From the NCBI GenBank assembly GCA_002354205.1, contig DELD01000079.1, positions 1 through 22,835 of the forward strand: a stretch of 22,835 nt of DNA. The letters are read 5' to 3'. Below the pieces are notes generated by a model. The model had not been told where the DNA came from. It saw nothing but the letters and a program-made list of their open reading frames with translations, and searched no databases. Of the stretch, positions 7,625-14,118 are shown one piece after another. A program made the translations under genes and the position numbers. Each line of letters opens with the position of its first letter. Position 1 is the first letter of the stretch. This stretch comes from Micavibrio sp. UBA2705. Its GTDB lineage: Bacteria; Pseudomonadota; Alphaproteobacteria; Micavibrionales; Micavibrionaceae.

Positions 7625-8134
7625 ATGTTCTCGCGTTTTAGATTTTTCACATTACTACTTTTATCCCTGTCATGCGCAGGTCTTTCAGCGCAGGCCGCAG
7701 AGTACAGCAATGCAGATTTAGGTGTTTTCTTCACCCACCCCGATAATGTGGTACAGAATGCGCCCATGAGCGCTGATCCCCTCAAAATCCCATTCACCTA
7801 CGGCAAGCCACCGATGAGCGTTTATGTCCTTCTAAAAGACACTGGCGTTAAAGGTAGCCTAGAGGACTTTATACGCCGCGAACATGCAGAACAAAAAGCT
7901 GGGGGCTATAGCACCAGCGTAGAAGAGCATCCATATACTTTACCCAGCGGGCAGCACACGGTTGAAATCATTCGCAAAACACCTTACGGCACAACTTATT
8001 ACCTGCCATTTTCAACGCCGCGGACAGGCCAAGTCATGGCATTATGGCTGATGACAAACAGCGACGCTGATCCAAACGGTGAGGCCCTCAAAGCTTACAA
8101 CCAAATGAAAGCAACATTAAACGTTGCGAAATAA
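7625..8134 (+). CDS. Small exported (periplasmic) hypothetical protein, 169 aa
   Basis: The chosen ATG has the strongest Shine-Dalgarno in the window (AAGGAGG, five bases upstream). It opens with a clear signal peptide, MFSRFRFFTLLLLSLSCAGLSAQAA, likely cut after AQA or AQAA near residue 23-24. The Cys in the hydrophobic core does not make a lipobox. The mature part of about 145 residues is mixed alpha/beta without further membrane spans or mature-region Cys. Its pattern (SNADLGVFFTHPDN, then PSGQHTVEII) resembles small periplasmic proteins of unknown function, but I do not recognise a family. An in-frame ATG at 7583 would add 14 residues before the signal peptide and lacks such a ribosome site. 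A terminator follows. Confidence 0.8.
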   Translation: MFSRFRFFTLLLLSLSCAGLSAQAAEYSNADLGVFFTHPDNVVQNAPMSADPLKIPFTYGKPPMSVYVLLKDTGVKGSLEDFIRREHAEQKAGGYSTSVEEHPYTLPSGQHTVEIIRKTPYGTTYYLPFSTPRTGQVMALWLMTNSDADPNGEALKAYNQMKATLNVAK

Positions 8135-8159
8135 GCTTGTGCACAGACAGGCAGATAGC

Positions 8160-8188
8160 AAAAGGGCGCTTTAATAAAGCGCCCTTTT
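8160..8188. terminator. Strong bidirectional-type terminator
   Basis: AAAAGGGCGCTTTA (8160-8173) and TAAAGCGCCCTTTT (8175-8188) form 14-bp arms around one base; the real loop would open a few A-T pairs. T-runs on both strands let it end transcription of the exported protein gene (+) and of the convergent gene at 8215-8640 (-). Confidence 0.88.
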
Positions 8189-8214
8189 ATATTCATTGTA
8201 CTATTTATACGCCA

Positions 8215-8640
8215 CTAAGCCTTCGGCACGCCGAAGCCATGCCATAGCGGCCCCTGCTTTTTCTCTGCGCTGCGTTTATCTAGCGCAACATCAGAGCTTA
8301 GCTTTAACTCTGCGATTTGCGCACCGCACGCGTCCTTAACAGTAAATATTGATTGGTGATTTTCAGGATAAGCGCCGCGGCGTGCATAGGTCTCGACATA
8401 GCGCGCGACATCCTCAAAAAGCTGATCACAAAATGTATAGAAATTATCTGAACCGCCACCAAGGTCTACGCGGCGCTGTTTAATATATGCCGCCATAGGA
8501 TCTGATGACGCGCCCGTCACTATAAATCCGCCATTCGCTTCGACGCCAACGGTGATGTCGTGTTCTTGCTTAACATAGCTTGCCGCGCCGAATCTGCCAA
8601 AGCTGCGCGTTAACACGCCTTTATTCGTATTATTACTCAT
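8215..8640 (-). CDS. Hypothetical protein, 141 aa
   Basis: No function recognised. It is a soluble protein with no signal peptide. The middle (SDPMAAYIKQRRVDLGGGSDNFYTFC) leads into a helix around LFEDVARYVETYARRG, and Gly/Ser-rich edges flank it. The start is placed at 8640, where the protein begins MSNNTNKG, because AGGGAAGA lies at proper spacing; an ATG eight codons earlier (8664) has no ribosome site. A TTGATT/TAAAAA promoter candidate lies about 60 bp upstream. It is convergent with the exported protein gene, sharing the terminator between them, and divergent from mnmA. Confidence 0.75.
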   Translation of the reverse strand: MSNNTNKGVLTRSFGRFGAASYVKQEHDITVGVEANGGFIVTGASSDPMAAYIKQRRVDLGGGSDNFYTFCDQLFEDVARYVETYARRGAYPENHQSIFTVKDACGAQIAELKLSSDVALDKRSAEKKQGPLWHGFGVPKA

Positions 8641-8701
8641 GGTGATCTTCCCTATTCTGTTCATCTTTGTTTAAGATGGTCTTTATTATTATTTTCTCCT
8701 G

Positions 8702-8730
8702 TTTTTAGCGCAGTTAATTGGGAAAATCAA
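8702..8730 (-). promoter_or_regulatory. Promoter for the 141-aa hypothetical gene
   Basis: Minus-strand -35 TTGATT (8730-8725), 17-bp spacer, -10 TAAAAA (8707-8702). The -35 is again followed by T's (TTGATTTT). Confidence 0.45.
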
Positions 8731-8804
8731 GCCATGTGCTTTGCTGCGCCGCAATGCTTAAAGGACGTAGCCCTACGCCCAAGCCCTTCGCAATATGAAA
8801 AACC

Positions 8805-8833
8805 TTGATTTTTCATGCATACTCCCTTATATA
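8805..8833 (+). promoter_or_regulatory. Promoter for mnmA placed for a leaderless transcript
   Basis: -35 TTGATT (8805-8810), 17-bp spacer, -10 TATATA (8828-8833). The expected start point, 6-7 bases downstream, falls on or beside the A of the ATG at 8840. An imperfect inverted repeat (8763-8770 with 8773-8780, CGTAG/CTACG core) lies about 25 bp before the -35 and could be an operator. Confidence 0.55.
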
Positions 8834-8839
8834 AAAACC

Positions 8840-9985
8840 ATGAACTCGCTCGGTATAGATAAAAAACCAGAAGATACACGCGTTGTTGTTGCCATGTCAG
8901 GTGGTGTCGACAGCTCGGTCACGGCTGCGTTATTGCATGAGCAAGGCTATGACGTTATTGGCATCACCTTACAGCTTTATGACCACGGCGCGGCCATTGA
9001 ACGTAAGGGCGCGTGCTGCGCAGGGCAAGATATTTACGATGCCCGCCGCATTGCAGAAACCCTCGGCTTCCCCCATTACGTTTTGGATTACGAAAGCAAG
9101 TTTAAGCAAGCCGTAATTGATGATTTTGTCGATAGTTACATGAAAGGCGAAACGCCGATACCCTGCGTGCGCTGTAACCAAACCGTAAAATTCCGCGACT
9201 TGTTAGAAGCCGCGATAGATTTGGATGCAGATTGCATGGCAACAGGCCATTACGTACAGCAAATTAAGAATGAGCAAACCGGACAATCCGAACTGCACCG
9301 CGCCGTCGATAATGGTAAAGACCAAAGCTATTTCCTTTTTGCGACGACACAAGAACAGCTTGAATTTCTGCGCTTCCCGCTTGGCGGCTGGACAAAAGAT
9401 ATTACACGCCAGCACGCAGAGCGCTTTGGGCTGATTAACGCCGACAAACCCGACAGTCAGGATATATGCTTCGTTCCCAATGGTGATTACGCAAGTATCG
9501 TTAAAAAAATTAAGCCCGAAGCTGAAAAGTCGGGCGACATTGTCGACCTTGAAGGCAATGTCATCGGCGCACATGAAGGCATTATTCACTATACAATCGG
9601 GCAGCGACGCGGCCTTGGTATTGGCGGCGGCGTGAATAATGACAATTCACCATTTTATGTCGTGCGCGTTGATGCGCAGCATAACCAAGTCATTGTCGGC
9701 CCAAAAGAAGCCCTTGCCCGTGACATTGTGCATATCGGCAATGCGAACTGGCTTGGCGTGCAGGCAGGCGAGAGCATAAGCGTAGAGGCTAAATTGCGTT
9801 CAGTATCGCGCCCCATGGCGGCGCAGCTTACCGTCAACGATGATGGCACAGCCTTTCTTACACTAGAAGACCCACAATACGGCATTGCCCCAGGACAGGC
9901 CGCCGTATGCTATATTGGAAACCGCGTTATAGGCGGTGGATGGATTTCAGGCACAGAAAATTCAAAAATTCAGCTTGCCGCGTAA
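8840..9985 (+). CDS. mnmA: tRNA-specific 2-thiouridylase MnmA
   Basis: MnmA adds sulfur to U34 of tRNA-Lys, -Glu and -Gln with ATP, taking persulfide from a cysteine desulfurase relay. The PP-loop SGGVDS lies at residues 20-25. The two catalytic cysteines correspond to C112 (VRCNQTVKF) and C210 (DSQDICF). ATGHYVQ and KDQSYFL motifs are present, and the C-terminal beta-barrel carries GQRRGLGIGGG. With the ATG at 8840 the protein is 381 aa, a normal length. An in-frame ATG at 8795 would add 15 residues, but it has no Shine-Dalgarno and would place the promoter inside the gene. Neither ATG has a ribosome site, consistent with a leaderless mRNA. A tRNA-Met gene follows from its own promoter. Confidence 0.96.
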   Translation: MNSLGIDKKPEDTRVVVAMSGGVDSSVTAALLHEQGYDVIGITLQLYDHGAAIERKGACCAGQDIYDARRIAETLGFPHYVLDYESKFKQAVIDDFVDSYMKGETPIPCVRCNQTVKFRDLLEAAIDLDADCMATGHYVQQIKNEQTGQSELHRAVDNGKDQSYFLFATTQEQLEFLRFPLGGWTKDITRQHAERFGLINADKPDSQDICFVPNGDYASIVKKIKPEAEKSGDIVDLEGNVIGAHEGIIHYTIGQRRGLGIGGGVNNDNSPFYVVRVDAQHNQVIVGPKEALARDIVHIGNANWLGVQAGESISVEAKLRSVSRPMAAQLTVNDDGTAFLTLEDPQYGIAPGQAAVCYIGNRVIGGGWISGTENSKIQLAA

Positions 9986-9993
9986 ATTACCCC

Positions 9994-10022
9994 TTGACAA
10001 TATACGCTGTTCGCGGCATAAA
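9994..10022 (+). promoter_or_regulatory. Promoter for tRNA-Met
   Basis: Perfect -35 TTGACA (9994-9999), 17-bp spacer, -10 CATAAA (10017-10022, 4 of 6). It begins nine bases after the mnmA stop. Confidence 0.7.
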
Positions 10023-10032
10023 ACTGCAACCG

Positions 10033-10050
10033 GATAGGAAACATCCTATC
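10033..10050 (+). other. Small hairpin in the 5' leader of pre-tRNA-Met
   Basis: GATAGGA (10033-10039) pairs perfectly with TCCTATC (10044-10050) around a 4-nt loop. It ends 13 bases before the tRNA. It should be part of the precursor that RNase P removes; a role in processing is only a guess. Confidence 0.5.
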
Positions 10051-10063
10051 ACCGTAAAAATGT

Positions 10064-10140
10064 GGCGGAGTAGCTCAGGTGGTTAGAGCAGTGGAATCAT
10101 AATCCATGTGTCGGGGGTTCGAGTCCCTCTTCCGCTACCA
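10064..10140 (+). tRNA. Elongator tRNA-Met, anticodon CAU, CCA encoded
   Basis: The 77-nt cloverleaf is complete. The acceptor GGCGGAG pairs with TTCCGCT (G1-U72 and G7-U66 wobble). The D-stem is GCTC/GAGC. The anticodon stem GTGGA/TCCAT (one G-U) carries loop ATCATAA with CAT at 34-36. The variable loop is GTGTC, and the T-arm GGGGG-TTCGAGT-CCCTC includes one G-U. A73 and CCA are encoded. It lacks the three G-C pairs of the initiator anticodon stem. A CAU anticodon could also mark tRNA-Ile2 (lysidine), but the body matches what I recall of alphaproteobacterial elongator tRNA-Met. Confidence 0.93.
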
Positions 10141-10190
10141 TTTTCCTTTATTTTCATTTATCATTATCTGTAAATTTGTAAGGCGCAGCC

Positions 10191-10208
10191 CACGCTTTCG
10201 CGTGTTTT
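10191..10208 (+). terminator. Likely terminator of the tRNA-Met transcript
   Basis: CACGC-TTTC-GCGTG forms a 5-bp GC-rich stem (10191-10204) followed by TTTT. It is short but is the only candidate between the tRNA and the next gene. Confidence 0.45.
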
Positions 10209-10402
10209 AGGCCACCCCAAACACCCACCAGCCCCTTGTAAACAAATCACTTTTAGCCGCTTATTACATTTATATGCAATTTTATGCATAAGTAATAATA
10301 TGTTAAGTTTTGTCGGGCATACTGATAAGCGTGTGTGGGGTAGCGCTTTTATCTTAAGCCATCCTCCAAAATGAAAATTTTAGTTTATTAAGGGTTGTCA
10401 CG

Positions 10403-11206
10403 ATGAGTGATTATGACAGCTTTGAGAGCGGCGCTGAGAGTGAACTTGGCGCGTTTGAAGAGGCGCTTGAGGTTAGCGGTTACGATGCAGTAACCACAAC
10501 ACAAGACGGTATGCGACAAGACGAATTCTTAAAAGAATCCGGCATGGCGATTGATACCGTTGGTGACGCGAAAAAAGTCGAAGAAAAGCGCGAAAAAAGA
10601 GAAAAGAATTCTGAGTCGGGCATCGCGGCAGCCTTTGAAGCGGCGCGCCATCATGTGGACAACCATAAATATGAAATAAAATTTGATGGTAAAGACTATG
10701 AAATTTCACATGGCGACTTAAAGAAAGCCGTATCAAAAGAACATGAACGTTTACAGCAAAAATCAAAAACTGAGAAAGACCCAAAGAAAAAAGCACAGCT
10801 TCAACAAGACATGCAATTCATGCACAGAATCATGCAGCAAATGCAAGAAGGCCCATTAAACGCACAACAGCAGCAAGAGCTTAGCGAATATATTGAACGT
10901 AATCCACATATGATCAGTAGCTTCGAATTACAGCAAGCCAACACAGATATACGCCAGACTGCCGCAGAATCGCTGCACAACAGCCAAAGCCTTCTCCTTC
11001 CAAGGGAGGACAGACTAGATATTTGCGAAGATTTCAGTCTTGTTGCGCCACCAGAGGGCACTGAAGAATACCTAGGCACAGCAATCATGACACAAAACAA
11101 CCACAATCAAGCTTGTAACTCTAATTTGGAAGATAAAAATCCAGAAACAATCCTTACCGCAAACAATGTGCGCGCTTCAGCAACGATCGTAAATGACTTT
11201 ACTTAA
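10403..11206 (+). CDS. Highly charged, helical hypothetical protein, 267 aa
   Basis: No family recognised. There is no signal peptide or membrane span. An acidic N-terminus (about 1-30) leads to a Lys/Glu-rich stretch (57-72, KKVEEKREKREK) and a small segment with beta character (YEIKFDGKDYEISHGDL, about 94-110). A long, probably coiled-coil helical region rich in Lys, Gln and Met follows (about 112-185, with MHRIMQQMQE and QQQQEL). The C-terminal third is loose and Asn/Thr-rich. A weak AAGGG precedes the ATG. The end overlaps the convergent downstream gene by 8 bp. Composition differs from the housekeeping genes around it. It could be a structural, scaffold or secreted protein, but nothing decides this. 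Confidence 0.7.
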   Translation: MSDYDSFESGAESELGAFEEALEVSGYDAVTTTQDGMRQDEFLKESGMAIDTVGDAKKVEEKREKREKNSESGIAAAFEAARHHVDNHKYEIKFDGKDYEISHGDLKKAVSKEHERLQQKSKTEKDPKKKAQLQQDMQFMHRIMQQMQEGPLNAQQQQELSEYIERNPHMISSFELQQANTDIRQTAAESLHNSQSLLLPREDRLDICEDFSLVAPPEGTEEYLGTAIMTQNNHNQACNSNLEDKNPETILTANNVRASATIVNDFT

Positions 11207-11897
11207 GAGCAGCGACAAAGCCTGGCGCATTCTTATCTTCATAGTTTATATACTCACCATGCGTGCTTACTTTTGTAAGAACAGTCGCGTTATTATTCGT
11301 GTTCGTCGTTAGCACATAAGTTTTATTATTTCCACTTAGCAAGGTCTTGATATTACCGTCGCTATCAAGTGCTTGCCATTGCAGGTCAAACCCATTAGCA
11401 GTAAGTTTTGCACTTAAGCTGTTAAAGCTCCCACAGACTCCTTCAAACCGGTACGGTGTTTGGTCACAATGTCTTTTTGTGATTTCCCCGTCAAATACAA
11501 CCTGATTGAACGTACCTGCAGTGCCAAAAGATAAATTAGTGACTTTATCGATAACACATAATTTACCATCCTGTTTGTCACTCAACAAATACCCCTCATC
11601 TAAAAGGTAGTTATAATAAAAAACTTCATTATACTTGCCATCTTTAGGGGACTGCATTACAAGTTGCGTCCCCTTGAGGAATGCACCAGAATTTATAGAG
11701 ACTGCTGTAATATAGTCGCTATCATCTGGAACGCAACCCTTTTGCCCCTGATACTCCGCGACTTCAAAATTTGCAGGAAAAGCAGGTAAAGGCAAGTCGT
11801 TCTGTGCGTGTGCGTTGAAGGACAGGCCAAGCGCCAACAGCCCAGCAGTTAAGAAAGTCCCCACAGATTTTGCCGCTTTCATGAATTCTTTACGCAT
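11199..11897 (-). CDS. Exported hypothetical protein with four cysteines, 232 aa
   Basis: A clear signal peptide opens the protein (basic MRKEFMKAAK, hydrophobic GTFLTAGLLALGLSF, cleavage after AHA near residue 31). The mature domain of about 200 residues looks beta-rich, with many Gly, Asn and aromatic residues. It has exactly four Cys (C55, C114, C144, C155), which suggests two disulfides in the periplasm or outside. No enzyme motif is visible. GGGGA lies seven bases before the ATG, and a TTGATT/TAGGAT promoter candidate lies at 11933-11961. Its 3' end overlaps the 3' end of the convergent gene by 8 bp. The function is unknown. Confidence 0.78.
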   Translation of the reverse strand: MRKEFMKAAKSVGTFLTAGLLALGLSFNAHAQNDLPLPAFPANFEVAEYQGQKGCVPDDSDYITAVSINSGAFLKGTQLVMQSPKDGKYNEVFYYNYLLDEGYLLSDKQDGKLCVIDKVTNLSFGTAGTFNQVVFDGEITKRHCDQTPYRFEGVCGSFNSLSAKLTANGFDLQWQALDSDGNIKTLLSGNNKTYVLTTNTNNNATVLTKVSTHGEYINYEDKNAPGFVAALK

Positions 11898-11932
11898 AGT
11901 ATATTCCCCAAATCTTCATTTTTCGATGCCGT

Positions 11933-11961
11933 ATCCTATAGCAAAGTTCATAAAAAATCAA
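11933..11961 (-). promoter_or_regulatory. Promoter for the four-Cys exported protein
   Basis: Minus-strand -35 TTGATT (11961-11956), followed by T's, 17-bp spacer, -10 TAGGAT (11938-11933). Confidence 0.45.
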
Positions 11962-12032
11962 GGATTATTTTTATGGAAAACACTGAATAGACAAAGCTTA
12001 CCTTGGGAAAAACACAATTTGGTGAGCCTTGC

Positions 12033-12590
12033 CTATTTTTTTTCGTTTATTTTGTAGATAAAAATTGGAATGTTTACGACGCCTGCAACATCTTCGCGTG
12101 CGATAGCCGTCCATTCAGGAATCGGGAAAGAGCAAGATATAATCAGCGCACCCGGTTTTAAAGTTTCAAAGACAGGGCGCAGCTCTTTGAGCGTTTCGGG
12201 GTGTAGGTAACAATAGATAATATCTTGGTCTGAGATATCCGCATCAAAAATATTCTGACGGCGCACCCTGACCCGCTTGCCTTTTAATGCTGTACGCAAC
12301 TTGGCGAAGCGATATGGCCATGGTGATATTTCATAGCCTGTAATGGTCGCTTTTTTATAAACGCGCGCAAGGCTGAGCATCACCCCGCCCCAGCCGCAAC
12401 CAAGGTCGATAATTTTATATGGGGCGCTGGCATCAGTGTGTTTCAAGGCGAGTTTTAAGGCGCGGCGCTTAACATGGGGCAGTACAGGGACTGGCGGCAC
12501 GCGCGCTTTACGTTCATGCCACAAACATGAACAGGCAAGGTAGATTGCAAAAAGAATAAAGGCTGAGCATATAAATTCGATGATAAGCAT
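12033..12590 (-). CDS. Membrane-anchored class I SAM methyltransferase, FAM173/ATPSCKMT-like
   Basis: A single N-terminal transmembrane helix (about 3-24) is followed by a short basic linker and a Rossmann methyltransferase domain. Motif I is IIDLGCGWGG (60-69). The acidic residue at the end of strand 2 is in GYEISPW (E87). The later motif CSFPIPEW (153-160) resembles the ACRFPFPHW stretch of eukaryotic FAM173 lysine methyltransferases, as does the DLGxGxG...GYExxPW spacing. In eukaryotes those enzymes methylate mitochondrial ANT and ATP synthase subunit c; the substrate here is unknown. GGGA precedes the ATG weakly. The terminator upstream (12653-12680) separates it from the VOC gene, so it probably has its own promoter. 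The methyltransferase call is firm; the subfamily is tentative. Confidence 0.85.
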   Translation of the reverse strand: MLIIEFICSAFILFAIYLACSCLWHERKARVPPVPVLPHVKRRALKLALKHTDASAPYKIIDLGCGWGGVMLSLARVYKKATITGYEISPWPYRFAKLRTALKGKRVRVRRQNIFDADISDQDIIYCYLHPETLKELRPVFETLKPGALIISCSFPIPEWTAIAREDVAGVVNIPIFIYKINEKK

Positions 12591-12652
12591 GAAATCCCAA
12601 TGGTTGCTTTTGATATGCGTGCATTTTTAAGCAGTCTACGCGAAATGCGCGC

Positions 12653-12680
12653 AAAAAAAAAGGGAGGCTTTCTGCCTCCC
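12653..12680 (-). terminator. Rho-independent terminator of the VOC gene
   Basis: On the minus strand GGGAGGC (12680-12674) pairs perfectly with GCCTCCC (12668-12662) around a 5-nt loop, followed by nine T's (12661-12653). This is a textbook terminator 43 bp after the VOC stop. Confidence 0.92.
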
Positions 12681-12722
12681 AAGGGATTTTCTTATCATTT
12701 ATGGCTTTGGTCTCCTTAAATT

Positions 12723-13178
12723 CTAGGATGCCATTATTTGATTTTGTGTGACACACATAGTTTCGAGGGGGCGTTCGTTATCGATGCGTGTCACACATCC
12801 GGTTCTTTCTTTTTCAATGAGGGTAATCAAATTATTGTTAGGATCTTTCATCATAAAATAATTCTGACCGCAGCTGGCTGTTGCAAGCTCGCTCGCGATA
12901 TCAACGCCCTCATAATAGAAATGTTCATATGATTTTTGTATGTCATCTACGGGGAAATTCAACATCAACCCGGATGTTACATTTCTAAACCCTTCAGGCA
13001 ATGACGCATGGTTTACGTCAATAATGGCGATTTGCGATTTCGTATCATCGCCACGCTGCATAATAATATGGTCTTCTGTTTCAAAAACAGGAACAAAGTC
13101 AAAATAATCTTCATAGAAGTTCACTGTCTTCACAACTTTGTCAGTACAAATCACTGTATGTAATGGATGTATATTCAT
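12723..13178 (-). CDS. VOC (glyoxalase/bleomycin-resistance/dioxygenase) fold protein
   Basis: The 151-aa protein has the paired beta-alpha-beta-beta-beta modules of the vicinal oxygen chelate superfamily. It opens HPLHTVICTDKVVKTVNFYEDYF (H7 is a possible metal ligand) and runs to LMLNFPVDDIQKSYEHFYYEG (72-91). It then has YFMMKDPNNNLITLIE (107-122), where the DPNNN turn and E122 match the usual last metal site. Members include glyoxalase I, extradiol dioxygenases and antibiotic-binding proteins; the substrate cannot be read from sequence. A tail of about 28 residues (123-151) extends past the fold. AGGGAAG lies upstream. It is divergent from a TetR gene, which commonly controls such a neighbour. 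Confidence 0.85.
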   Translation of the reverse strand: MNIHPLHTVICTDKVVKTVNFYEDYFDFVPVFETEDHIIMQRGDDTKSQIAIIDVNHASLPEGFRNVTSGLMLNFPVDDIQKSYEHFYYEGVDIASELATASCGQNYFMMKDPNNNLITLIEKERTGCVTRIDNERPLETMCVTQNQIMAS

Positions 13179-13325
13179 GTTTCTTCCCTCGCGCCGTTGT
13201 TGTAATCATCTTTAATAAATCGTTTTAAAAAATGCACATAACGACATATTCATAAATATAAGGCCTAAAATTTAAAGGCTACCTGTCGGTATGTAAGTTT
13301 AGAATATCACCCTTCACTTGCATTT

Positions 13326-13343
13326 GTAAAGAAAAAAGTTTAC
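13326..13343. promoter_or_regulatory. Candidate TetR operator in the VOC/tetR divergent region
   Basis: The inverted repeat GTAAA-N8-TTTAC (18 bp) lies just before TATATA (13346-13351) and the tetR gene. A second repeat, GCCT-N9-AGGC, lies at 13263-13279. Regulators of this family usually bind such symmetric sites in the divergent promoter region, but both repeats are short and A-T rich. Confidence 0.3.
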
Positions 13344-13395
13344 GTATATAGACCAGATAGTTCGAACACCACCTAAAGAATAGGAACAGGGAATA

Positions 13396-14028
13396 ATGAG
13401 TAAGCACAAGGGCTCGAACAAAGAAATGGCCGATAATACGCGCCAGAAATTTATTGATAAAGCCCATGACCGTTTCATAACAGAGGGCTATGTTGCGACA
13501 TCAACCAATGACATTGTCCGCGATGCTGAAATGGCACGTGGCGCGTTATATCATCATTTTAAGAACAAAGAAGAGCTTTTTGCCGCTGTTGTTGCCGATA
13601 AAATAAAATCAATGTCCGCCCTGATGGATGCAGGCCTTAAAAAACGCGTTTGCTGCGGTGTAGACGACCCGCAAGAAGATTTTTTAAGTACATTGGATCT
13701 GATTGTTGATTTATTTAAAGACCCCGCATATCGCCGCATCATTGTTATTGAATCCCTTGTCGCCCTCCCCCACGCGATACGCCGCCAAACCATGCAGGAT
13801 TATTACCGCCCCATATGCTTGAACTTCCTTGAGCGTATCAATATGACAAAATCAGCGCCAGAATCCGTGATTAACGCCTTTATTATTGGCCTGATTGGAT
13901 TTCTTGCCGAAAGCGTACGCAGCTTTGAATACACGATGAGCGAAGAAGAAAGCACAGCACAGGCAGAGAGTATTAAGGCAGCCTTACGCTTAATTCTTAT
14001 TCCCTTTATCACACAATACCGTAAATAA
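13396..14028 (+). CDS. TetR/AcrR-family transcriptional regulator
   Basis: An N-terminal helix-turn-helix domain (about 12-60) carries the family hallmarks. The region ITEGYVATSTNDIVRDAEMARGALYHHFKNKEELF runs from residue 28 to 62, with the recognition helix ending in LYHHF (51-55). The C-terminal ligand-binding and dimer domain (about 70-210) is all helical. Such proteins are usually repressors that release DNA on binding a small molecule. AGGGAATA precedes the ATG. An ATG ten codons on is less well placed. It is divergent from the VOC gene across 217 bp, which suggests control of that gene and itself. No efflux pump is adjacent. The ligand is unknown. Confidence 0.93.
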   Translation: MSKHKGSNKEMADNTRQKFIDKAHDRFITEGYVATSTNDIVRDAEMARGALYHHFKNKEELFAAVVADKIKSMSALMDAGLKKRVCCGVDDPQEDFLSTLDLIVDLFKDPAYRRIIVIESLVALPHAIRRQTMQDYYRPICLNFLERINMTKSAPESVINAFIIGLIGFLAESVRSFEYTMSEEESTAQAESIKAALRLILIPFITQYRK

Positions 14029-14118
14029 GCACTAGCATTTCATAAACGAACCTCCTAAATTAACCGGAGTTAGATTACGCGCGCCCAGCGCCGCAGCCGA
14101 TAAGAATAGAGTATGTAA

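Noticed and set aside
7625..7700. Lipoprotein signal in the 169-aa exported protein
   Set aside because: The residues before the Cys (LSLS) do not fit a lipobox, while AQA/AQAA is a good ordinary cleavage site.
10064..10140. Initiator tRNA or tRNA-Ile2 reading of the CAU tRNA
   Set aside because: It lacks the three G-C pairs of the initiator anticodon stem, and the body fits elongator Met better than Ile2. Modification by TilS cannot be excluded from sequence alone.
10263..10310. A-T rich inverted repeat TATGCA/TGCATA as an origin or attachment site
   Set aside because: Six-base arms in A-T rich DNA are expected by chance, and there are no DnaA boxes or integrase gene nearby.
14029..14118. 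FMN riboswitch before ribF
   Set aside because: The gap is only 90 bp and shows none of the conserved RFN-element helices.
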